NCBI GenBank assembly: GCA_034620365.1
Contig: JAQGEQ010000045.1
Span: 1-64,000, forward strand
Origin: Pegea sp. RAD2-039
Lineage: Eukaryota > Chordata > Thaliacea > Salpida > Salpidae
Length of the DNA: 64,000 nucleotides
Reading direction: 5' to 3'
The position numbers and the translations under genes were made by a program. Below the pieces are notes generated by a model. That model was not told the DNA's origin. It searched no databases and worked only from the letters and a program-made list of their open reading frames with translations. How positions within the stretch are numbered: the stretch's first letter is position 1; each line of letters starts with the position of its first letter. Positions 36,862 through 49,000 of this stretch are shown piece by piece.

Positions 36862-38935
36862 ATTTGCAATATGCCCTTATATACTGATATCTTGATAATA
36901 TAATTATCTTGTCTAAATATTTATCTAAGTAATCAAATCATAGAAAAAAAATTAAAAATGATGATTATAATTTAATTATTATAGTTTATATCATATATGT
37001 TATCAGTTTTTTTTAATATAAAATACATAAATATACAAAAAGTTTTAATAAAAACTGATTTTAAATAAGTTATTAATTAGAAAAAGAAAGAATATATTAA
37101 TGATAATGTTATATATGAATTATGTAACTTAAATTATATAAAAAACTTATTTTTTTACTCCCAACATTTAACTATTCATAAATAACAATTAATTTATTAA
37201 TTGGGCAAAAGCTAACTTATAACTTAAGAAGTAATAATAAAAATTATAACTATAAATACAACATTAGTTATAAATAATGCTGTAACTATTTAGATACAAA
37301 TAAACCTAATAAATGAATTCAAGAATATAAAATTAATTACAAAATTATATAAGATTAAAGGTATTATAAAATATGATAAAGTATTTATGGAATAAAAGTA
37401 AGCAAATCAATAAACTAAGCATTTAATCAATTAATAAGAATAAACAAAAGCTTAACAATTATCCAAAAGTTTATCCACTTTACTATTATATTTTCTATAT
37501 AAGTTTCAAAACAATGATAGATGAAACATACCAATCTATTTGTAAATATTAGTTAGGCCATAAAATAAACTATAGAACCAAAGGCAGTATAGTATTAGAA
37601 TATACACGAAAAACTGTTAATCTATTTTCATAAAAGTATTTACAAAAATAGTTATGAAAACTAAACTAATCTAACAACTTCCTAGATAAGAAAAATTACC
37701 CACAAATAAAGCTAGAAAATTAATTTAGATTATCAATTCAATATGTAAACAACATTTTAAGAATGAAAAACTTTATATTTAAAAGAGAAAATTCTACGTT
37801 TCGATAAGAAATTACAAGAAAGTTGAAGAATCTATAAAATTATAATAAAAAACCATAATACAACTAAAACCACAAAAAATTATACAAAATACATGAACGG
37901 AAAAACACTACCAATACACAGAGACAGAATCAGTATAATGAAAATATATCAAACTAAACATTTAAAATTCGTCATTCACCATTTAAATAAATACAAACTT
38001 TAATAATATAGTATTTTTCGTTGCAAAAGATTTAATTGATAATTATTAATAATTGTTTTATTGATAAATTAATAGATTAAATCAAAAGATAGATTACTAA
38101 TTACATAATAGATTTTTTTCTTTTTCTCTCAATAGTAAATTTAAATATTTATTTATTAAATAGTTTTCTTTAATTTAGCTTTTTCTGGCTGATTTTATTT
38201 TACAAAAGTAATAAAAGTTTTTGAGTTTTAAAGCTATGAACTGTAAAAAGTAAAGTACTTAAGAAATGATTTTTTAAAATGAATTACATCAAAATATTTT
38301 CTTTAAATATTTATAAACAGTTTAAAAAAAAGTTTCAATTTATAAATTTACAATTAATTTTACTTGAATGAAATTATAACTTTGGAAAAGTTAATACCAA
38401 AAATAAAATGATCAATACCAAGTATTAATTAACAAATTTTTCAATTGTTTTTGAAACTTTGAACAAGTTGTTAATGTAATAAATTTTTTATAACCAATTC
38501 TGTTATTATTTGTTTAAATAATTATAATTTATAAAAAATATTTATATCGATAAATTATAGTGAAATTTATATTTTAGCAAATTATTTGTAAAAAGAATAC
38601 TATCAGTTTGGTTTTAAAAATGTTATATAATGTAAAATAAAGTTTAGTTAGTAATTTTTATAATAAACTTTTGTTACCAACTTTTTAAAATAATTTTTGT
38701 GTCAATTAGTTTAATGAAAGCATTTTATCTTATGTGAAAAAATAGTTCTGAATAAATCCTTAAAATTTTAATGGGAAACCCTTCGCCGTTCACTCAAATA
38801 CATTTCTATATACTTTGTCAGGCTAATTACAAAAGTATTTAGACTTTGCTGGTGTATTCTATGTCAAACTTCTTCAGTTTAAATAAGATTTTTTTGTATT
38901 AAACTTCGAATGTTTTATTTATTTATACAAAACGG
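36862..38935. other. Very AT-rich intergenic stretch
   Basis: It separates the MED1 start from the 3' end of the first kinase gene. It should include the MED1 promoter next to 36862. No gene or repeat family was recognised. Confidence 0.6.
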
Positions 38936-40273
38936 TTATTTGTTGATTTTGCCATAAATATTTTCGACAATTTTTTGAATTATTTGAAAATAGTCTTCAA
39001 TGCATCCAAAAGTTTTGAGAAATTTGATTATAGTTCTCTTGTTTGAATAATAATTTATATAGATTAAAAGTTTCAAATGTTTACTTGAAGTTTGGCATCT
39101 GAAAGTATTTTCTTTCAACGAATATTGAATTTTATGACTTTTCAAAATTTCCTCTAAAAGATCAACCACCAGATTTAATGAGTCTTCTACACCAAAAAAC
39201 ACATAAGTCTTTTGTTTGTGGATGCTACGGAAGCGTCTAAACTCATTAAGATTTGAAATACTATCAGTTGGAGTAAGTCCAGCAGACTGTTTATTAGTAG
39301 AAGCTGATTTATAAAAGTCTCGTTGTGTTTCAAACCATCTATTATTTGCTACTTCATCAATATCAATTCGTTTATCTTCATCAAAAATAAGCATCTTTTG
39401 AATTAAATTTTTCAATTTTTGTGAAACTCTTATAGGAAAATCAATAAACTCTGAAATTGATGTTATGCCCAAATCACATAACTCTTCAATTTCAAATGGT
39501 ATCTCGTTAGTTAGTAATTGATACATACTCATTCCTAAAGCCCAAACATCTGACTTAAATGGATTATACTTTCTAGCAACTTGTTGAGGTGAAAAATATA
39601 GAAAAGTTCCTGCAAAAGTAGAGCAACTTCCTTTAAAATGTCCTGTAAATCCAAAATCACATAATTTTATCTCATAATATTGATCTAAGAGAAAATTTTC
39701 AGGTTTTATATCTCGATGAGCAATTTGTTGATTATGCAAATATCTCAGAGCGGAAGTCATTTGCCATGACAACCTCTTAACAACTGTTTCAGAAAAAGGG
39801 TGATGATTGAGGATAAATTTGTTCAAATCACCGAAAGGATAGAATTCCATGACTATGTAACCGATGTTGTTAATGAAAGAAGTTTGAAAAACTTTTGTAA
39901 TATTCGGATGGTTCAGTTTTTTGACAAGATTTAATTCGTTTTTAACTTTTCTAACAAAATTGTCACAATTAATAAAATTTTTCATAATTTTTACTGCATA
40001 GATTTGATGAGTTGATGGATTTATAGCAGAAGCAATTAAACCAAACCCACCTTCACCAACAGTTCTATTAACTTTCAAATGTTTCAAAACAATATTTTGA
40101 GTTGAAGCATCTTCAACATGAGCTAAATCACGTGAATCAATCAAACTATCTTCTGAATCTGAAGAGTTATAGTAAATATCATGTTTAACTCTATGAGATT
40201 TTTCAAGTTCTGTCTCCAAATCAGAAATGCCAAGATTATTATCAGAATTATTCAAAAACTTTGTTGAGGACAT
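38936..40273 (-). CDS. Intronless Ser/Thr protein kinase with C-terminal KA1-like domain (kinase A)
   Basis: A single uninterrupted frame of 445 residues. The N-terminal 60 residues are acidic and serine-rich. The kinase domain spans about residues 62-315: glycine loop GEGGFG (73-78), Lys95 in YAVK, HRDIKPEN (186-193), DFG at 206-208 and DVWALG (242-247). The activation segment ends in GTFLYFSPQ, so the usual APE is SPQ (228-230). The C-terminal 90 residues (from about YVFFGVEDS to IVENIYGK) resemble the KA1-type regulatory domain found in CHK1, MELK and MARK kinases. Catalytic residues are present, so it should be active. It has no introns while most neighbours have many, which suggests retroposition or a lineage-specific intronless family. 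The closest known kinase group cannot be settled by eye. Confidence 0.85.
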   Translation of the reverse strand: MSSTKFLNNSDNNLGISDLETELEKSHRVKHDIYYNSSDSEDSLIDSRDLAHVEDASTQNIVLKHLKVNRTVGEGGFGLIASAINPSTHQIYAVKIMKNFINCDNFVRKVKNELNLVKKLNHPNITKVFQTSFINNIGYIVMEFYPFGDLNKFILNHHPFSETVVKRLSWQMTSALRYLHNQQIAHRDIKPENFLLDQYYEIKLCDFGFTGHFKGSCSTFAGTFLYFSPQQVARKYNPFKSDVWALGMSMYQLLTNEIPFEIEELCDLGITSISEFIDFPIRVSQKLKNLIQKMLIFDEDKRIDIDEVANNRWFETQRDFYKSASTNKQSAGLTPTDSISNLNEFRRFRSIHKQKTYVFFGVEDSLNLVVDLLEEILKSHKIQYSLKENTFRCQTSSKHLKLLIYINYYSNKRTIIKFLKTFGCIEDYFQIIQKIVENIYGKINK

Positions 40274-41823
40274 TTCCTTTTATCTGAAAGACATTTTTTA
40301 AGAAATTTTTAGAAATCAGTTTTTTGGGCAAACTTTTTGAATTTTGAAAAGTATTTTTTTCTTATTTATATCGCTAATAGACTGCTAATGGCATTTAAGA
40401 GGGCTGAAAGTATGTTAAAAACCTTCAATGTTATCAAGAATATCAAATATGAGATTCTTTAGAAATAAACTTTGCTACTTGTACAATCTAAACATTATCT
40501 ACTTTAATAAAAGCAAGGATGTCTTTTCAAAAAATAATTTGGAAATAACCAGGTGAATAATTTAAGTATTAATGACTATTTATATTATCTCTTAACCAAT
40601 TCTATTATTCTATATAATTTGTGAATCCAAAATATTCACATTAATTCATTCCAGACTAAAAAAAGCTTTCACAATATGCTTCTACAGTTATAACAAAAGC
40701 TTGTTCAATTTTGGCTTAAAGCATTTAAGGTGAAAGCTTATCAGGTTACAGATTTAACTTAAAAAACTTTATTTCTAAACGTAACTATATTGTCATATTA
40801 AATTTTTGATTCATAATCTACTTATGCTTCTACAGTGCTTCTATTCTTTCTCTATTAATCTTAAATTGTGATACTTAAGACCTTTCAGTTACCCTGTGCT
40901 CATAATACTTGCTTTTTATTCTCTATAAGAGCTGCTGGATTTGTGAAGTTGCAGCCACGCGTTAAATGAATAAAAAGTAAACTAAAAAGTAGTCTAGCAG
41001 AGCAAAATGTCTTGATGCAATAAAAGAAGACTCAAATAGAAACTGAAAGACATATGATGAAGATACTAGAATATCAGCTTGTCCAATACAAATTGGATTA
41101 TAACAAATTTATAGTTGGTCTCATAATCTCAAATCACTAGCTAAAAACTATTCTTTTAAAAAATCATTTAATTACTGGTTTATTTTACTGCTAAACAAAA
41201 CAGCTAATCTAATAACTTATATAAAAATAATCTCAATAAATAAATAAATACTTCGCTGGCTTCCTTTAAATACTTTTCACTATTTCGTTTCTATTACTCA
41301 AAATGTATTTAAAATGTTTAAAAAATGGTTAATTAAATAAATATTTCTTTATAAAATCAAAAAATTAATAAATTATTTTACAGAAAAATGTATTTTCTAA
41401 AATGCGTTTGTTAGATATTCTTGTTACTTTTAATTACTTTATGTAATGATGATGACTCTTTATAAAGAGCTTTATTGAAATTTGTAAGAAGGCTACAACG
41501 ATAGATATATAAGACAAAATACTTTTCTGTTATTCACACTTTAACGATAAAAACTACAAAATTACAAATTTATTTTATAAAATCATAAGATAAGGCATTA
41601 GTAGAGATCACTTATAAAGACTTTAAACAAAAGTTAAACAAATATATTTATTGCACTGATTTTTCTGAAATGAATATTATTAAACTGTTAATAATTAGTT
41701 TGAAGAATTTAAATGAAAGGTCAAAACTCAAACTTAATTACTAATCTAAAGTATTGAAAGTAACCTGTAATAAAAACTGAAAAAATATAATAAAATTATA
41801 ATAATATTTTGTGGGAAAGAAGC
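40274..41823. other. AT-rich stretch between the kinases, with a LINE 3' tail
   Basis: Mostly featureless. The segment 40850-40990 shares the word GCAGCCACGCGTT and a similar flank with the LINE remnant ending near 22370. It is probably a second 3' end of the same LINE family. Confidence 0.4.
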
Positions 41824-43095
41824 TTAAATTTTATCAAGTAAAGCAGCAAAGATGTTTCTGAGATGTTTAAAAAACTCTTCTGGAATTCCTACAAGTCTTA
41901 GAAATTTAATAGTAGATTTAGTCTTTAAAAAGTCGGGTTTTACATCAGCTAAGAAAGTCAACATTTTACTTCTACATTTAAACTTATTTTTAGTTTGTTC
42001 GAATGTTATCTCTTGATTGTTGAATATGTCTTTAAGAAAACTGACAACCTCTTCCGTGGTTGCCCCAATAATAACAAACATTGAAGACTTTTCAGAATGT
42101 TTTTCACAAAAGTAATCGAACTGAAGTAAGCTTGAAATTGCATCGGTTGCAAGTGTTCCAACAGTTCTAGTTAATCTAAAACTTTTAGTCCTAGTTTTAG
42201 ACTTAACTTCAGAAACAACTTCGAAATATTCATGTTGTGCAACTCTTTTTATATTAAATCGTCTTACTTCATCATACTTCATCATATTCTTGATCAGTTT
42301 ATTTAACCTTACTGGGACATCTTCAGGAATTGTAACTTCAAACTTTGGAGGGAGATAAGCTAACTCTTTAAAGGTTATAAAGCCATGAGGGTAACTGTTA
42401 GTAGCTATTTCATAAATTGTAACACCAAGGGCCCAGACATCTAGTTTAAAAGGGTTATAGTCCTCTTTAGCAACTTGTGGCGAACAGTACAACGGTGTAC
42501 CTGTAGTGCCTTGACATCGACTGTCAAATTTTCCAGATAGACCAAAATCACACAACTTAATCGTCAAATCTTTATCCAATAGAAAGTTATGAGGTTTAAT
42601 ATCTTGATGTCCGATTTTTTTGCTATGTAAAAAGCTCACTGCATCAACCATTTGCTTTATCAACGATTTAAGCAATCTAGCTTCTAATGGATAATGTTCG
42701 GTTACAAACGTTGATAGATTTCCGTTTTCAAAAACATCCATTATTAAGTAAGCTGAATTTTCAGTCATAAAAGCGTCATAAGCACCAGCGATATTTTCAT
42801 GCTTCAGACTCTTCGCAATTTCTAATTCTTGTCTCGCGCGTTCTCTGTCTTCTTCATATTTTTTTGAGATTCGCATCTTTTTCACTGCGTAGACCATATC
42901 CTCTGCACAATCCACTGCCGCAAATACAACTCCAAACCCTCCTCTACCAAGAAACTTCTCAAACTCAAGATTTTCGATATCAATCTTAAGATCAGGTAAT
43001 CTTCCAATACGAGTGATACCCTCACTAAATAGTTTATCTTTAGAACCTAAAACATCTTGCCAAAATCCGCTCATAATTGATTTATATGAAGACAC
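41824..43095 (-). CDS. Intronless protein kinase with C-terminal KA1-like domain, HQD variant (kinase B)
   Basis: A single frame of 423 residues, a tandem paralogue of the kinase at 38936-40273. Glycine loop GRGGFG (50-55), Lys72 in YAVKK, Glu90, DFG (183-185) and DVWALG are all kept. The catalytic loop reads GHQDIKPHN (162-170), so the Arg of the HRD motif is Gln and this is a non-RD kinase, expected not to depend on activation-loop phosphorylation in the usual way. The activation segment ends GTPLYCSPQ, with the same SPQ in place of APE as kinase A. The C-terminal part (about 335-423, MFVIIGATTEEVVSFL to the end) again looks like a KA1 domain and includes STIKFLRLVGIPEEFF. No introns. Function unknown beyond protein phosphorylation. 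Confidence 0.85.
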   Translation of the reverse strand: MSSYKSIMSGFWQDVLGSKDKLFSEGITRIGRLPDLKIDIENLEFEKFLGRGGFGVVFAAVDCAEDMVYAVKKMRISKKYEEDRERARQELEIAKSLKHENIAGAYDAFMTENSAYLIMDVFENGNLSTFVTEHYPLEARLLKSLIKQMVDAVSFLHSKKIGHQDIKPHNFLLDKDLTIKLCDFGLSGKFDSRCQGTTGTPLYCSPQVAKEDYNPFKLDVWALGVTIYEIATNSYPHGFITFKELAYLPPKFEVTIPEDVPVRLNKLIKNMMKYDEVRRFNIKRVAQHEYFEVVSEVKSKTRTKSFRLTRTVGTLATDAISSLLQFDYFCEKHSEKSSMFVIIGATTEEVVSFLKDIFNNQEITFEQTKNKFKCRSKMLTFLADVKPDFLKTKSTIKFLRLVGIPEEFFKHLRNIFAALLDKI

Positions 43096-45864
43096 TTTTA
43101 AATAAGCTTTATTTGTTTTAAAATATCAAAATTTATTTCGATTATTTGAAACGTTTTTAGTTTATCTTTATAAACTCTAGAAATAATTTATTAATTAATA
43201 ACCAAATAATTCACTGAATTGAAATCAAATCATAAATAATCGGAAAAAGTTATGACTTTGAGCAATTGAGATTAGAAATTATTTGTTTTGAAATTATTAA
43301 TAAGAAAAGCAACCAACAAGTTTGAGGACTTATATAAAGGCTTTAATATTATTAAAAATAAAGATATATACATATCTTTATATAGCTATATCTTTAGAAT
43401 TTGGTTTACCAAAGCTGTATCTGATCTAATAAATCGATTAATTATCTCCTAAAAGAACTAATTGAACTTTCTTAAAAATAATTATTTCATATTTTCGTTT
43501 TTCAACTTCATTACCTAATATCTGTAACTTTTTTAATAAAATGAATATCTTTGTCAAGCATACATTGGACATTTTTCTGAAGGCTACTAAACTCAATAGT
43601 AAACTGGCTTAAATTACCACCTTAGCCCATCTCCTCGATATAAACGCTGCAAAGAAACTATTTATTCTAATCATAATATCAGAACAAAACAAACAAATTA
43701 ATTATCTTTCTCATCAACTTTAACTAGCTACAAGATTTGACTGAATAATCGAAATTTACTTAAAAATTATTAAAAAATAAATGAACTCTTATAAACACTT
43801 TCTTTTATCCATAAATCTCAAAACTTTCCTTGATAAACTTTTTATATAAATTTTCTAAGAGAATTTCAAAATCAATAATTTGAGATTTAGTTTCTTTTGA
43901 TTGAAACTGTTACCAACAACAAATTTACTCTATTAATTACTAGAATTCTAAATATGCTAAAGTAATAATTGTATTCTGGTTATATACGAACAACTTTTTG
44001 GTAATTGAAATATTTCAGCAGATATTTTTTTAACTTTGTATTGGTATTTAACTTATAAGAAAATTCACGTTGTAATCAAATGAAATTAAATTATGAAATA
44101 AACTAATAATATCTATTGATAGTTCTGTAGAAAAATGTTGCTTCTTTTAAACATTTGAATAATATAAACTTATTACAGCTTTATTAATGCAGCTTAATGA
44201 CTAAATTATTTTTTCAAAAGTAGTTTCTATGTTGTAAATTATTATAAAAACAAAGTCAGGACAATGACGTTTTTTAAACTTATAATGAAATATCCATAAT
44301 AAATTAGATAAAAAGCAATAAACTTGAGTTTTTCCTAAACCAGACATTTCTAATTACCAAAAGGCTGTCATAATGTTGTAAAGATCTTCTATAAGCTTGA
44401 GATTTAGTCTAGCAACTAAACATTAAAAGCTCTTGCTAAATTGTACATATCTGATATTTTTCTAATTGTATAATGAATATATATTAAAAGTTTTATTTAT
44501 TTTTAAAACTTGGGAAGTTTCACTACTTTTTAATAACTAGGGAAATTTTATAAAATCGAAAGCTTCATTAAGTTTATGTTTTAATCAAAGTTTAATTATT
44601 AAAAAAACTTATTTCAAAATTCTCAGACAGTGTTGAACACTTTAAACCATTTTCGTTGTTTATATCTATTAAAAGCTGAACATTTCAAATAAAATTTGTA
44701 AAATGAATTGTCATGTAAAACAGAACTTGTCTTTTGTATGTTTTGTAAAGCTTATGTAACTAATATCATTTCAAAAATATTTTGACAATAATTAAATAAT
44801 AAATAAAATCTGTTTTATTTTTCTAGAATTTATTCTTTATAAATATTGTTATAAAATCAAAACTACTAGAGCTTGTAATTAAAAAGCTATTGTTGAAAAA
44901 GTGAAAAAAAGATATTGAAAGAAATTAAAATTGAATTTAGAATTTAATAGATAATTAAAACAATTTATCTTATTTTCAACTGTTTACAAAAATTCATAAC
45001 AAAGTAAAAGATATCTTAAATGACAGTTTTTGTAATTGATACTAAACATGTTCTTATGAAATTAAAATGTTTAAAAGAATCAGGATAAACACGAATTATT
45101 GCTAATTAAATGAAAATAAAAGTAGATACAAAGTTCTTTGACTAGTTCTACAAAACATAGGGTTAATAATCAAGATAATTTCGATTAAAAACTATATAAG
45201 GTTTACTTGAAATTAAAATAATTTATCAAATCAAATAATTTTGTATATTTGAATGATAAGAGTTGAAAAATTCAAAAAATTAAATCTTACAAACTAAAAA
45301 GTGTATGAAAAAAAAGAACCAAGTTTATAAGTTTTATGTAGATGTATTAAATTATAATTAAAAGTGTTTCTGCTGTTTATCTTTATTTGTGTTTGTTCTG
45401 AACGTTTTTATTAATTTGTAACGTTTTAATTGATTCATTAAAAGTTGGGAATTCGTAAAAGTTTAATTTAAACATTTTCAAAAAACTTTTATCTTTTCAG
45501 ACTATAGTAGTTTTAATTGAAAACATTTAGAAACTTTGTGACAAAATATCTCCTTTAATCTATCTCTATCCTTTAAGATTACAAATTTAATGATAGCTTT
45601 TAAAGATTTTTTTTAATTCTCAAACAAACTGAATTAATTTAGAATGAAAATATTCTTCTTAGACTTATAGTATTTGTCGTGTAAACATTATCATGCCGAC
45701 AATAGTTTCTTCAAATTTTATTCGTTATTAGATATTTTTCGGCAAAAAATATATTTAAAAGTTAAATAATTAACTTTATTCTCACAAATACACCAAATAA
45801 AATAGAAATTCACACCAATTAAAATTAGAAGATCTTTTCATTGATTTTATAAATAATTAAAATT
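43096..45864. other. AT-rich intergenic stretch
   Basis: No gene or repeat was recognised between kinase B and the 3' end of galactose mutarotase. Confidence 0.6.
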
Positions 45865-47673
45865 TTAAACAGAAAAAGTGAACCACGTAGAATGATTGAA
45901 TTTTTCATCAGGGCGCAAGACACAAGAGGGAAATGTTCCTTTCTGTGTCAAAATATTCAATTTATTCAAATTTTTTAATCATCCAAAAGCTGATTATAAT
46001 CTTAAAAATTAATTTTGTGATAATATTGACAAATAAATATTAATAATTAACTAATCAGCAGATGTTAAACTAACATGGTTAATGGCGTCTGGCCAGTTTT
46101 GTGTTTCCAAACACAAGGCTGAATGTCGCTGGTATCTTACATGTCTCTTTCCTTCTTCACCAGCTAGAAAATTGCTCGTATAAAGCTGAATACCAGGACA
46201 AGTAGTTTCCACTTTTAATTTCCGACCATTTTCGGCATGGCACAAACTTTAAAAAAAAATTCGTTAAATTTTGAAAGTCGTTCATTTCTACTAACTTCGC
46301 AGCGAGCTTTCTCTCGTTAATCTCAGAAAGACACATATTGTGATCAAAACCTCCTCCAGGAATACTTTCGAGTAATAACTCAGTTAAAATAGTTGGTTTG
46401 CGCAAATCAAAACAAGTCCCGTCAACATCTTTCACTTCACCTTTTCCAAAATCGAAATATTTTTACAAATTTTTTAATATTTTAGTAAATATATATTGGC
46501 TTCAATGAAGCAACTAACTTCTAAAAACACAAAAATCTTGGTTTCGTTTGATAACATGTCTTACAGAACAAACCAATTATCATCAGAAGAATTTAAAGTT
46601 AAATTTTAATAACCTGTAACTAAACAGTTATCATCTGATGGAAGGTATTGATCTGCATGTACAGTAATCTCGTGTTTTGATAAATCTTCCCAAGAATCCT
46701 ATAAACACCTCTTCTTAATCTTTAACTTAATCAAACAAGTAAAACTCACGTGACCACCAAGGTTGAAATAAGAATGATTCGTTATGTTGATAGGTGTTGC
46801 TTTTGTAGTTGTAGCTTTGTAGTTTACTGATAGTTCTGAATTTTTTAGGATGTAAGTTGTAGTCAAGGTTAGTCTCCCAGGGTAACCTTGGTCACCATCT
46901 GGACTGACTATGCTAAAAATTGTTTTTTTGAAATGACTAAAAGTTACTTTTACGAAAAAAATTCAGAAATAAATTTCAGATCGCTTATTAAGATGGAAAA
47001 ATTTAATAAAAGTTTTAGAATTATAAATAAATATAAAATAATATCACCTTAATGTTATTCCACCTTCTACTTCAACAACATCCCATATTTTCTAAGAATA
47101 AAAACAAACAAGTATTTATAAACAAGATAATTTTCTTTGATGTACTTCAAATAAAGAACAAAAAATGTTAAATTTTGAAGTAAAAATTATTTTTCTTGAA
47201 GATATCATCTTTTATAAAAAAACAAAGTTTTGAATTTAAAGCCAAACTAAGATGAACAAACCTTGTCAAAACCAATTAGTCCACCATGTAAAGCGTTAGG
47301 ACCATTATTAACTACAAGAGAATACTCTTTCCCATCTAAAGTAAACTTTCCTTTTCCAATTCTATTTGCAACTCTCCCAACAACACAACCAAAAAATCTG
47401 CTCTTTTCATAATATTCTAAAAATCAAATAATCTTTTACAAAATATATTTTGTTCCGAATTTAGAAACCAATTTCCAAAAACTTACCTTCAATAGTATCA
47501 AAACCAGTTACTACATCATCTACTTTCCCATTTTTGTCAGGGACACATAAGGACACTATAGTAGCACCAAAGTTTATAATTCCAACTGAGCAAGAAGCTG
47601 ATCTTAAAGTATAAAGAAAGATTTCCTTTCCTTGCTTCGAAATACCAAATCTACTTTTTTCAATAGAAGTCAT
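45865..47673 (-). CDS. Galactose mutarotase (aldose 1-epimerase)
   Basis: Interconverts the alpha and beta anomers of galactose and glucose in the cytosol, the entry step to the Leloir pathway. Eight exons, from high to low coordinates: 47487-47673, 47262-47416, 47048-47091, 46750-46912, 46614-46698, 46296-46440, 46075-46246 and 45865-45942. They join in frame to 342 residues, the usual GALM length. Landmarks are [57 protein letters not shown] with the catalytic His, [10 protein letters not shown], and [14 protein letters not shown], which holds the catalytic Glu. The final 78-bp exon gives the typical ending [26 protein letters not shown] acceptor just upstream of the ATG suggests a spliced 5' UTR. 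Confidence 0.94.
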
Positions 47674-48800
47674 TTTAGCTATTAGCTGAAAAATAACATC
47701 TCTTAATAACAAGTCTGTGAATAAACTTTAATAATATTAATGAATAAAACATTTTTAGGTTTTTAATATATAAAAGGAACTGTTCAAAACAGTTTTATGT
47801 TTACACTAAAGATTACTTCAAAAACTTAATAATAAATAAAAAAAACTTAAAAAACAAACATTATGAAACTGATAGGTCATTAAATAAACATCTATTTGAA
47901 GGCTATAATCTGATTGGTTAAAAAGTATTTTCTATAAATAAAGAATCCTAAATCATTTTCAATCAAGATGTTAAGTGCTTCATAGTTCCATTTTTACACT
48001 AAAATCTGAAATTATCAATGTGAGATTAAAAAAGTTTATAAAGCTCTAATGATGGAAAAGTAACTTTTATAACAACGGTTTAATTAGTTTATCTTCTGTT
48101 AGTAGTTATACAAGCACTTTTTCCAAAGCAAATGAATTTGTATTCAAAAATATAATTTGTTGATTAATCTAAATTTCTAGAAACAAGTTATTCACTCAGC
48201 CATAATGGAGTTTAATCTTTTGAAAAAATGTTTTTCTTTAATTGTCGAAGGTTGTTTTGAATACATCATTTAATAAATCAAATGTTTGTTGCTTAAAATC
48301 CTACAAAATGGCTTTTTGATGTAAGTGACGAATTATTTTTAAACTCAAATCAATAAATTTATTTTGGTGCCTAGATATTTTAAAACTTTGAAGATATTTT
48401 TAAATTTTATAATAAATAAAAAAGTATTTTTGTCTATTTTGCGATATTCATTGTTTAATGTGACTTGGTTTGGGGTTTAAGCTTAGCAATTTCAAAATAT
48501 TTTCTAAGTTAGAAATACTGAGATTTCTCAAGTGAAAACTTAAAAGTTATTTTAAAATTGTTATTAATTTATGACAAATTGAAATTGTTTAAAAGTTCAT
48601 CTTTTAAAAATATATTTGCTGAGTAAAAATACAAACACTGGCTGCGACTATTACATTTCAATATTTCAAATTTATGATGTAAGGCTTCTTGTAAAGCTTC
48701 TTGTAAACAAATCTCCGTCTTTCCAAGTCGATATTTCAGAATATTTTTGAAGTTTAATTTTTGCTTATCATGAAATGAGATGACTATCAAAATCTGTAAG
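47674..48800. other. AT-rich intergenic stretch
   Basis: No supported gene. The open frame at 48569-48790 on the minus strand does not resemble a known protein and ends where the SINE begins. Confidence 0.55.
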
Positions 48801-48844
48801 ATGGTTTCTACTTTAGTTTGCCTGCTTCAGCAAGCAAGAGTAGA

Positions 48845-49000
48845 AGTTGTGAAGAGCCTAGAGGTGTAGTTATTAACCAGACTCACAGGGCCCTTCTACC
48901 CGGGATTTTATAAAGACTTTTCTTTGTCTCTATTATGGGGATCGAAACCAAAACCTCTCACTTGACAGGCAGTAACCGCAACACATATGAACTACAACAG
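48845..49000 (-). mobile_element. tRNA-derived SINE, partial copy A
   Basis: Read on the minus strand, the element starts with a tRNA-like head containing a B-box-like GGTTTCGATCCCC (plus strand 48936-48948). It continues through CCCGGGTAGAAGG and CTGTGAGTCTGGTTAAT into a body. The same order of words occurs in copy B at about 56960-57310. It is diverged and lacks most of the 3' body seen in copy B. Confidence 0.7.
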
